A stretch of 64,000 nt of DNA. It comes from Williamsia sp. DF01-3 (GTDB taxonomy: Bacteria; Actinomycetota; Actinomycetes; Mycobacteriales; Mycobacteriaceae). The stretch spans positions 930,001 to 994,000 of the forward strand of contig NZ_JALKFS010000005.1 in assembly GCF_023051145.1 (NCBI RefSeq), written 5' to 3'. The notes under the pieces were generated by a model. That model ran no database searches, was not told where the DNA came from, and saw only the letters and a program-made list of their open reading frames with translations. This document shows, in pieces, positions 57,793 to 64,000 of the stretch (positions are counted from its first letter, which is position 1; every line of letters begins with the position of its first letter). Both the position numbers and the translations under genes were made by a program.

Positions 57793-58556
57793 TCACCGAG
57801 GTGCGGGGAATAGTGTTGAAGCCAGGGTGATTTCCCCGTCGAGTTCGTTCACGAACTCCCCGGGACACCCACCGCTCAACGCGCTCGAGACGGCAGCGAT
57901 CACGCGGTCGTCTGCGGGCTCGACCGCGTGCTCGAGGTGCGGAATCGGGGCGAGCCTGCACTGGCCGCCATCGAGCCGCCCATCGGCGAGCTCCTCGTTG
58001 CTTCTGATCGAGTAGTACTCGACGTCTCCGGGTGTGTCGTCGCCGTTGTTGAGTTCGGCGACGAACGGGGTCACCGGGCACCCATCGAAGCCGAATCCGG
58101 GCAATTGGACGCAGCCGCCGGGCGAGCCGTATTGGGGGTGCCGATCGCGATGTAGTCGTCGATGCGCTCGGAGCCGCCCAGCGCTTTCAGGTAATGGCGC
58201 GACGACAAACCCCCGTAGCTGTGCGCCACCAGCGACAGGCTCTCCACTTCGACTCCGGCCGTGGCACTTTCGATCGATTCCTGGATGGCCCGCGAGTCCG
58301 CGTAGAGGTCGAGGCCCTTCACGTCGACCGTGTCGACGGTGTACCCCTCGGCAGCCAACTCGTCCGCCATGTCTCCGAAGATGTCCATGCTCAAGGTTCC
58401 CGGGGCCGGTTGCTGGCCTGGTACCAGCAGCACGATGCGTTGAGGCTGACCCGGCGCCGACCCGGCCGATGCGGTGGCGGAGCCGATGAGTGTGGCCACC
58501 GAAGCAACCGCGAGCGCGCCCATGAGTGTTGTGAGGGCACCCTTAGTGGAAGTCAT
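57793..58556 (-). pseudogene. Secreted lipase/esterase (alpha/beta hydrolase), frame broken by one missing base
   Basis: An extracellular lipase-like protein: a signal peptide (MTSTKGALTTLMGALAVASV, cleavage near TASAG), nucleophile Ser in LVAHSYGGLSSRHY, an acid residue near NNGDDTPGDVEYYS, and His in IPHLEHAVEPADD. The first frame reaches DDYIAIGTP and is then lost. The second begins with PGFGFDGCPVTPFVAEL in the next frame. The break is at the G5 run 58134-58138 (C5 on the coding strand); one more base gives IGTPQYGSPGGCVQLPGFG and a 254-residue product. Likely a homopolymer miscall. Two cysteines in the C-terminal half may form a disulfide. Confidence 0.88.
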
Positions 58557-58588
58557 GGAGGGAAGGTACCTGCCGGGCGGCGTCAGAG

Positions 58589-58882
58589 CTAGGCCCCCTC
58601 CACAAACCTCCCGTCGGGATATTTGCGACCGAACCGCGACACGGCCTTTCCGAACAGCGAGCGCCGACCGGTCTCGGTGACACGAACCCCGAGGGTGTAG
58701 ACATTTGCTCCCTGTTCACGCCACACGGTTGATTGGACAGTGTAGTGAACGCCGTCCTCGACCACTTCCCGGCTGGTCGTCGATTCGTTGTCGTCCGCCC
58801 ATGCGAGTTCGGTGTAGTCCACGCGCCGGCCCCATTCGGCCAAGTGGGTGTCTGCGAGCCTGCCGGCCACATGTTTGTCCAT
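58589..58882 (-). CDS. Hypothetical protein
   Basis: A 97-residue soluble protein that I do not recognise. The start is at the ATG at 58882 (MDKHVAGRLADTHLAEWGRR). It shows alternating beta-like segments (YTVQSTVWREQGANVYTLGV) and a basic C-terminus (FGKAVSRFGRKYPDGRF). No signal peptide or membrane segment. It lies upstream of the lipase on the same strand. Confidence 0.7.
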   Translation of the reverse strand: MDKHVAGRLADTHLAEWGRRVDYTELAWADDNESTTSREVVEDGVHYTVQSTVWREQGANVYTLGVRVTETGRRSLFGKAVSRFGRKYPDGRFVEGA

Positions 58883-58953
58883 GGGCAGCAATACTAGGCG
58901 GCGCCGAGGAGGCGCGACGTAGTACGCGAGCTACAAAAGAGCTGCCGGACAGA

Positions 58954-59613
58954 TTATTTCGGCAATCGGCCGACATCGAGCATGGGTACCAGGAATTGCC
59001 ATGCGATCGCGGCGAGTTGTTCGTCGTCATCGAGGTCGACGACATCGCTGCGGATCGTCAGGAACGACGCGGAGATGCGCACCATCATTTCCGCGATCAG
59101 GTCGATGTTCAACTGTCTGTCGACGTTGCCCGCCTGTTGCTCGCGACGGAGCTGACCCGCCACGAATTCACGGACCGCCGCGACCATGCGGCCGTCGTCG
59201 CCGATCATCGATCCGGCGACCAGGCCGGGTTCGGCGTCGATCAGCCCGCCGATCATCGGATTGCCGCGGATGGCGCGCAGGGAGCTCACGAATCCGAGAA
59301 CAACTCGCTCGGCCGCGGTTTCAGCGGATTGGATGTCGGTGAGGAACCGCTCGAAGTACCGCCGGAACTCTCGAAAGATGACCTGCTCGATCAGGGCGTC
59401 CTTGGTGGCGAACCGGCGATAGACCGTGATGCGGGACATGTTGGCCCGCCTTGCGACGTCCTCCATGGACGTGCGCTGGACACCGGTGCGGCTGAACTGC
59501 TCGTAGGCGGCGTCGAGCAACCGGGTGCGGGTGGTGTCGTCGCCGGCGTCGGTCCGTCTGATCGCGTCTTTGTACGCGCGTTCGAGCATCGCTCGGGTGC
59601 TCGACGTCGCCAT
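58954..59613 (-). CDS. lcpR: TetR-family regulator, probable LcpR (regulator of latex clearing protein)
   Basis: A 219-residue TetR protein. The helix-turn-helix is TSMEDVARRANMSRITVYRR followed by FATKDALIEQVIF. The rest is helical. I took the ATG at 59613 (MATSSTRAMLERAYKDAIRR). It is divergent from the lcp gene with a 175-base space between the starts. A TetR regulator named LcpR is known to control lcp in rubber-degrading Gordonia, so orthology is a reasonable inference from position, not proven. Confidence 0.85.
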   Translation of the reverse strand: MATSSTRAMLERAYKDAIRRTDAGDDTTRTRLLDAAYEQFSRTGVQRTSMEDVARRANMSRITVYRRFATKDALIEQVIFREFRRYFERFLTDIQSAETAAERVVLGFVSSLRAIRGNPMIGGLIDAEPGLVAGSMIGDDGRMVAAVREFVAGQLRREQQAGNVDRQLNIDLIAEMMVRISASFLTIRSDVVDLDDDEQLAAIAWQFLVPMLDVGRLPK

Positions 59614-59788
59614 AGACGAAGACGGTACCGGTTCCCGGGGCTCAGTTCGTTCGAACAGGTGTGAGTCGCACGAGGAAACTGCAGCGCTTGTGACCGGCAA
59701 CACTTTTGTGCTAACCATGTTACTAAGAAACGCTGACTGTTTCATTGCATCAGCGAATGAATTCATGGTCGGACGGGGAGTGAATAGC
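59614..59788. promoter_or_regulatory. lcpR-lcp divergent promoter region
   Basis: Contains a small palindrome, TAAC-CAT-GTTA, at 59712-59722 and an inverted repeat, CGCTGA-N13-TCAGCG, at 59731-59755. Both are candidates for repressor binding. GGGGAG at about 59775-59780 is the likely ribosome-binding site for the lcp GTG start at 59789. I could not place the -10/-35 boxes with confidence. Confidence 0.5.
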
Positions 59789-61012
59789 GTGGACAACTTC
59801 AGTAGGCGCAACGCGTTGAAGGCGGGCGGGGTGTTGGGTGCGGCCGGCGCTGCGGCGGTCATCGTTCCGGCGACCCCGTGGACATGGTCGCCGGCAGGTT
59901 CGGTACCGGGAACCGGTAGCGGGGCCGACCCCCGGGGCGTGTGGGACAACGAGGCCGATCCGGTGGTTGCGTCGTTGATCGACCGCGGCGAGGTGCCGCG
60001 CGTGAACGAGTTGTTGAAGCACTGGACCAAGAACGGCCAAGCGCTGCCGGCCGGCCTGCCGAATGACCTGCGGGACTTCATCGAGTACGCGCGGCAGATG
60101 CCGTCGTGGGCGGATCAGGGCAAGTTGGCCACAGCGGTCGAGTTCAACCAGAAGCGCGGGACCTATCTGGGTGTGCTGTACGGCTTCGCCAGCGGCATGA
60201 TGAGCACCGTCATCCCCAAAGAGGCGCGGGCGGTGTACTACTCCAAGGGCGGCGCGGACATGAAGGACCGCATCACCAAGACCGCGAAACTCGGGTACGA
60301 CATCGGTTCGCTCAATGCCTACCAACCTGACGGTGAAATGGTGATCACCTGCGTCAAGACCCGGCTCGCGCACGCGGCGGTTCGGCACCTGCTTCCGCAG
60401 TCGCCGCACTGGACGGGGTCTGCGCCAGAAGACATCCCGATCAGCCAGGCCGACATCATGGTCACCTGGCACAGCTTGCCCACCACCGTGATGCGGAACC
60501 TGAAGAAGTGGAACGTGCAGATCCCGGCCGCCGAGTCGGAGGGCTTCCTGCATTCCTGGCAACTGGCCGCACATCTGCTCGGTGTGAAAGACGAGTACAT
60601 CCCGGCGTCCTGGGATCAGGCCGACTCGCAGGCCAAGCAGGTTCTCGACCCGATCCTCGCGCCCACACCCGAAGGCATCAAACTCGCCGACATCCTCTTG
60701 GGTCTGGGTATGAATCTGGATCTGACGTTGCTCAGCCGGCCCATTCTCGGTGCGTTGACCCGATTCATGCTCGGCGATCAGGTGGCCGAGTGGCTACGGA
60801 TCCCGCGGGAGCCCGTCTGGACGCCGTTGCTCGAAACCGCATGGGGGCCGTACGTGGCTGTGCGCGAAGGGCTTCTCGATGTGGGCGTCCCGGAAGAGGC
60901 GTACTGGTTGTTCGACGAGTTCTTGCGCCAGTTCGTGTTGTTCTACACGTCGGAGCTTCGCATGCCGATCAACATCGAGATACCGGTGATCAACAATCCG
61001 AACTACAAGTGA
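59789..61012 (+). CDS. lcp: Latex clearing protein, rubber (poly-cis-1,4-isoprene) dioxygenase
   Basis: A 407-residue b-type haem dioxygenase of the MpaB/DUF2236 family that cleaves natural rubber outside the cell into oligo-isoprenoid aldehydes and ketones. A twin-arginine signal (NFSRRNALKAGG) precedes a hydrophobic stretch ending near PATPWTWS. Family residues match the Streptomyces K30 enzyme by eye: R161, K164 and T165 (RITKTAKLGYD), His195 as haem ligand (RLAHAAVRHLLPQS), and T226 and H228 (DIMVTWHSL). GTG at 59789 gives the usual length. A globin gene follows after 44 bases. Confidence 0.92.
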   Translation: MDNFSRRNALKAGGVLGAAGAAAVIVPATPWTWSPAGSVPGTGSGADPRGVWDNEADPVVASLIDRGEVPRVNELLKHWTKNGQALPAGLPNDLRDFIEYARQMPSWADQGKLATAVEFNQKRGTYLGVLYGFASGMMSTVIPKEARAVYYSKGGADMKDRITKTAKLGYDIGSLNAYQPDGEMVITCVKTRLAHAAVRHLLPQSPHWTGSAPEDIPISQADIMVTWHSLPTTVMRNLKKWNVQIPAAESEGFLHSWQLAAHLLGVKDEYIPASWDQADSQAKQVLDPILAPTPEGIKLADILLGLGMNLDLTLLSRPILGALTRFMLGDQVAEWLRIPREPVWTPLLETAWGPYVAVREGLLDVGVPEEAYWLFDEFLRQFVLFYTSELRMPINIEIPVINNPNYK

Positions 61013-61056
61013 TGCCACGGCGCGCATAAACCGCCGGAGTCTTGGAGAAGGTGAAC

Positions 61057-61473
61057 GTGGACAAGGTGTTGCTCGAGCGGAGCCTCATGTTGGTCGCCGA
61101 CGACGACGTGGGGCTCACGACCGACTTCTATGACCGCTTGTTCGCCGAACATCCCTCGGCAAGAGCGCTTTTCAGCAGCGACATCCGCCCGCAAGCGCGA
61201 ATGCTACAGGATGCGATCGTCGCCGTGCTCGACCACCTCGAGGACCCGACGTGGCTCCGTGCCTCGCTGGGGGCGCTGGGCCAGAGGCACGCATCGTGGG
61301 GCGTCACGCCTGAGATGTACAACTGGGTCGCGTCCACGATGATCGCCACCATGGCCGAACGCGGAGGTGCCGAGTGGACGGACGCCATGACGGATGCGTG
61401 GTCCGAGGCACTCGGAGCAGTCGCCGGCATGATGCTGGAGGCCTACCCCGTGCGCACGGATGGATTGGGCTGA
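61057..61473 (+). CDS. Single-domain globin
   Basis: A 138-residue globin of the flavohaemoglobin-like group, without a reductase domain. The proximal His is in LGQRHASWGVTPEMYNW. DFYDRLFAEHPSARALF is the B-helix region with a candidate tyrosine, and MLQDAIVAVLDHLEDP is the E-helix. I chose GTG at 61057 (VDKVLLERSLMLVADDD), with GGAGAAG at the right distance. It is downstream of lcp by 44 bases on the same strand, so likely cotranscribed. It could store, deliver or sense oxygen for the rubber dioxygenase; that is inference. Confidence 0.87.
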   Translation: MDKVLLERSLMLVADDDVGLTTDFYDRLFAEHPSARALFSSDIRPQARMLQDAIVAVLDHLEDPTWLRASLGALGQRHASWGVTPEMYNWVASTMIATMAERGGAEWTDAMTDAWSEALGAVAGMMLEAYPVRTDGLG

Positions 61474-61503
61474 CCGGGAGACGGTAAACCAGACGTCGTA
61501 GTC

Positions 61504-62097
61504 CTACTGTGAGCGGACAGCTTTCAGGACCGTGTCATGTGTGTGGTGTGAGTTTCCGGGAGGGGCGGTCGTCCGGGGCTGGGTGCGGTCGATCAGCACC
61601 GTCCACTCGTTGCCGAGTAGCTCGGCGAAGTCGTGTGGGTCGTAGAAGTCCCGCGGGTCGATTCCCTTCCAGTTGTGGCCTTCTCGGATCTCGTGGCCCA
61701 CGATGAGCAGCGTTCCGCCTGGCGCGACGGCGTTTGCGATCGCGCGGGCGGTCTGGCCGCCGTCGGACCGGGGAACGCTGTGGAGGTATTGCATCGACAC
61801 GAGGTCGTAGGAGGTCGGCGACGGCGGGTCGGCGAGCGGATCACCACGCACCCACGTGATGGCGTCCGAGTCGCCCAGTTTCACGGCGCGGTCGATGGCG
61901 ACCTGCGAGATGTCGACGGCCGTCACCTGCCATCCGCGTTCAGCGAGCCAGCGGGCATCGGCGCCCTCGCCGCATCCGAGGTCGAGCGCTCGTCCGGGTG
62001 GCAGGTCTGCCACCTCATCGACGAGGACGGGATTGGGGTTGTTGCTGAAGAGTTGTTCGGCGCTGCTGTAGTGCTCGTCCCAGAATTCTTGGCTCAT
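61504..62097 (-). CDS. Class I SAM-dependent methyltransferase
   Basis: A 197-residue methyltransferase. The SAM motif is ALDLGCGEGADARWLAERG, then VTAVDISQVAIDRAV and WVRGDPLADPPSP. The post-motif part is SYDLVSMQYLHSVPR, followed by APGGTLLIVGHE. Start at the ATG at 62097 (MSQEFWDEHYSSAEQLFSNN). The substrate is unknown; it resembles thiopurine/tellurite-type small-molecule methyltransferases in length and layout. It shares its 3' side with the convergent globin gene. Confidence 0.88.
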   Translation of the reverse strand: MSQEFWDEHYSSAEQLFSNNPNPVLVDEVADLPPGRALDLGCGEGADARWLAERGWQVTAVDISQVAIDRAVKLGDSDAITWVRGDPLADPPSPTSYDLVSMQYLHSVPRSDGGQTARAIANAVAPGGTLLIVGHEIREGHNWKGIDPRDFYDPHDFAELLGNEWTVLIDRTQPRTTAPPGNSHHTHDTVLKAVRSQ

Positions 62098-62133
62098 GTC
62101 TCCACAATGGCCTCGGACCACTGTTTTCGACAA

Positions 62134-62790
62134 CTATTCTTGCTGTTTCGGCAACTGCGTCCGGGGAACGTCCGGTCGCGGGCCCAGAAGGGCTATACAG
62201 GCCTCGACCATGGTCTCGGTCATCGACTTGATCGGTCTGCCGTCCTCGACCGCGACCGCTGTCAGTTCGCGTAGACCTCCCAGCAACAAGGTGGCCATCG
62301 ACCGCGACACCGTCTCGACGCCTGTTGCCCGCATCTGAGGTGTGCTCGTCAACATGACGAGGGTGCGGATCAGTTCTTCCATCGCGTGCCGCTGAACCGG
62401 TCGGGCGCTGGTTCCCAGGGCGGGGAGTTCGCGAATCCAGCTCAGTGTGATGGCCGGATCCATCTCGATCGACTTCACGTATGCGCCGATGGCCTGCCTG
62501 ATCTGCATGGTCCACCCGGCGTCCGGATCCACTGCGGCCACGATCTCATCGATCATCGAGGTGTTCGCGCGCCGCAGCAGCTCGATGAAGCAGTCTTCTT
62601 TTCCGGAGAATTCTTGGTAGAAGGTTCGCCGCGACGTCCGGGCGATGCTGACGATGTCGGCGATGGTGCTCGCCCGGTAGCCACGGACCTCGATCGAGGT
62701 GGCCAGCGCGTCGAGCAACCGAACCCGAAACGCTGACCCGCCGGCATCGGCAGGCTGCACTCGGTCGACTGACTGCGGGTTGATTGCCAT
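62134..62790 (-). CDS. TetR-family transcriptional regulator
   Basis: A 218-residue TetR protein: helix-turn-helix ASTIADIVSIARTSRRTFYQ followed by EFSGKEDCFIELL. The start is at the ATG at 62790. It is divergent from a cytochrome P450 gene, and two identical palindromes lie in the space between, so it most probably represses the P450 and itself. Ligand unknown. Confidence 0.93.
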   Translation of the reverse strand: MAINPQSVDRVQPADAGGSAFRVRLLDALATSIEVRGYRASTIADIVSIARTSRRTFYQEFSGKEDCFIELLRRANTSMIDEIVAAVDPDAGWTMQIRQAIGAYVKSIEMDPAITLSWIRELPALGTSARPVQRHAMEELIRTLVMLTSTPQMRATGVETVSRSMATLLLGGLRELTAVAVEDGRPIKSMTETMVEACIALLGPRPDVPRTQLPKQQE

Positions 62791-62822
62791 CGATGCAACG
62801 ATACGACCCCTTGTTCGACCGT

Positions 62823-62862
62823 GGTACCGGAGCGTACCGTCGCAGTGGTACGGCGTAGTACC
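62823..62862. promoter_or_regulatory. Double operator GGTAC-N6-GTACC
   Basis: Two perfect copies of GGTAC-N6-GTACC, at 62823-62838 and 62847-62862, with centres 24 bases apart (a little over two helical turns). They lie in the 101-base gap between the divergent TetR and P450 genes. Likely a cooperative pair of TetR dimer sites overlapping both promoters. Confidence 0.75.
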
Positions 62863-62891
62863 AGGCGGCGCCGAGACGGGAGCGTTCGAAC

Positions 62892-64000
62892 ATGGGGCCA
62901 GCTCATACAGAAACGAAAGACGGTCGGCAGGCAGAGGCGGCGGTGCACCTGCCGCCTGGCCCACGACTGCATCGGCACGTGCAAGGACTCGCGTTCGTCG
63001 CCGCTCGTCGGCAGACGATGGAGGTGCTTGCCCGGCGCTACGGGCCGGCGTTCACTCTGAACATCCCGGTTTTCGGGACCACTGTGGTGGTATCGGACCC
63101 GCACTTGGCCAAGCAGCTGTTCACCACGCCGGCCGGGGTGCTGAGCAACGTGCAACCCAACCTCGGCCGAATCCTCGGCGACCACTCGATGTTCTCGCTC
63201 GAAGGTGATGACCATCGCCGCAGACGAAAGCTGCTCACGCCTCCGCTACACGGCAAGAGCGTGAAGGGCTACGAACGGATCATCGAAGAAGAGGTCCTGC
63301 GCGAGACCGCGACCTGGCCGGAAGATCGCGAGTTCGAGAGTCTGGCTCCGATGATGCGGATCACGCTCAATGCGATTCTGCGTGCGGTGTTCGGTGCCGA
63401 CGGCGAGCAGCTCGATTCACTGCGACGGATCATTCCGCCAATGGTCGAATTGGGTTCGCGCCTCGCGACGTTGCCGACCACGACGATCAACCTCGGCAGG
63501 TTCGACCCCTGGGAACGCTTCCTGGCTCGCCGTCGCGAGTACGACTCGATCATCGAGGACCTGATCTCCACGGTGCGCAGCGACCCCGACTTCGCCGAAC
63601 GTACCGACATCGTCTCGCTGATGCTGCGAAGTACCTACGACGACGGGTCGCCGATGTCGACCACGGAGATCGCCGACGAACTGGCGACGCTGCTCGCCGC
63701 GGGCCACGAGACCACCGCCACCACGCTGGCGTGGGCGTTCGAGCGATTGCGCCGCAACCCGGATGTGTTGGCCCGCTTGACCGCTGAGGTCGACGAGGGG
63801 GACACCGTGTTCCGCCAGGCGACGATCCTGGAAGTGCAGCGCAGCCGGCCCGTGATCGATCTCGCCGGGCGAACAGTGGTGGCTCCGGTGCTGGAGTTGG
63901 GCGAGTGGCGCATCCCGCAGGGGCACACGGTGCTTGTCAGCATCTCTCTGCTGCACGACGACAGTGAGCAGTTCGCGGATCCAGAACGATTCGACCCCAG
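62892..64000 (+). CDS. Cytochrome P450 (partial, 3' end beyond window)
   Basis: A P450 of the mycobacterial CYP135/CYP138 type by general look. The I-helix motif is AAGHETTATTLAW, the ExxR motif appears as EVQRSRP, and DPERFDP marks the region before the haem loop. The cysteine ligand lies beyond the window. The ATG at 62892 is the first good start. About 369 codons are present with no stop, so the frame continues. Its substrate is unknown; the divergent TetR suggests induction by the substrate or a related compound. Confidence 0.9.
   Translation, partial: MGPAHTETKDGRQAEAAVHLPPGPRLHRHVQGLAFVAARRQTMEVLARRYGPAFTLNIPVFGTTVVVSDPHLAKQLFTTPAGVLSNVQPNLGRILGDHSMFSLEGDDHRRRRKLLTPPLHGKSVKGYERIIEEEVLRETATWPEDREFESLAPMMRITLNAILRAVFGADGEQLDSLRRIIPPMVELGSRLATLPTTTINLGRFDPWERFLARRREYDSIIEDLISTVRSDPDFAERTDIVSLMLRSTYDDGSPMSTTEIADELATLLAAGHETTATTLAWAFERLRRNPDVLARLTAEVDEGDTVFRQATILEVQRSRPVIDLAGRTVVAPVLELGEWRIPQGHTVLVSISLLHDDSEQFADPERFDP

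Noticed and set aside
58434-58600. Small plus-strand frames around the lipase start as extra genes
   Set aside because: They are antisense to the signal-peptide region and show no recognisable features.
63417-63956. A minus-strand frame of 179 residues opposite the P450
   Set aside because: It is antisense to the conserved P450 frame, which stays open to the window edge.

Overview
The window is high-GC actinobacterial DNA, most likely from a Gordonia-like member of the Mycobacteriales. Three things point there: a mycobacterial-type gene order (SRP RNA, an AspC-like aminotransferase, dnaX, the tms lipid genes, ybaB, recR, gatD, murT), several MmpL exporters, and a Tat-exported latex-clearing protein of the type known from rubber-degrading Gordonia and Streptomyces. 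It is chromosomal and mostly housekeeping. I saw no CRISPR array, insertion sequence, integrase, phage gene or riboswitch.

Layout. 1-14500 (minus): a complete 14-gene complex I operon, nuoA to nuoN, with nuoN cut by the window edge. A stand-alone receiver-like gene of the Rv3143 type lies upstream at 14726-15141. 15210-20754: an MmpL exporter divergent from a crotonase, then a thiolase and an acyl-CoA dehydrogenase. 20903-25351: a secreted protein, a lipoprotein, and a TetR gene followed by a second MmpL. 25431-27270: an aldo-keto reductase divergent from an MmyB-type regulator. 27354-30602: a tRNA-guanine transglycosylase, an RDD membrane protein and a glutamyl-Q tRNA(Asp) synthetase, which together suggest a queuosine-related function. 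30637-34593: a LigC-type DNA ligase, a LigD-like polymerase/primase and a cation/proton antiporter. 34666-34938: tRNA-Ser(GGA) and the SRP RNA. 35009-51860: the conserved mycobacterial block, carrying two tandem GT87 mannosyltransferases, dnaX, tmsB-tmsA (10-methyl branched lipids), an RluA-type pseudouridine synthase, ybaB, recR, a P-loop kinase, a phosphoribosyltransferase and gatD-murT (peptidoglycan amidation). 51908-58882: an EamA exporter, a GH26-like exported protein coupled to an anti-sigma-type ATPase, a diguanylate cyclase, an epimerase, an HTH/DUF2975 pair and a secreted lipase. 58954-64000: a TetR gene divergent from lcp (rubber dioxygenase), a globin gene just downstream of lcp, a methyltransferase, and a second TetR gene divergent from a cytochrome P450 that runs off the right edge.

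Two things stand out. First, six genes (nuoL, nuoD, the receiver gene, the thiolase, the aldo-keto reductase and the lipase) each contain one frame break. Five are single missing bases, three of them in runs of four or five identical bases. A raw-sequence error pattern is the simplest explanation, so these genes may be intact in the organism. Second, the lcp locus carries an adjacent single-domain globin. Close by, a TetR/P450 promoter region holds two perfect copies of GGTAC-N6-GTACC, which makes a specific and testable operator prediction.
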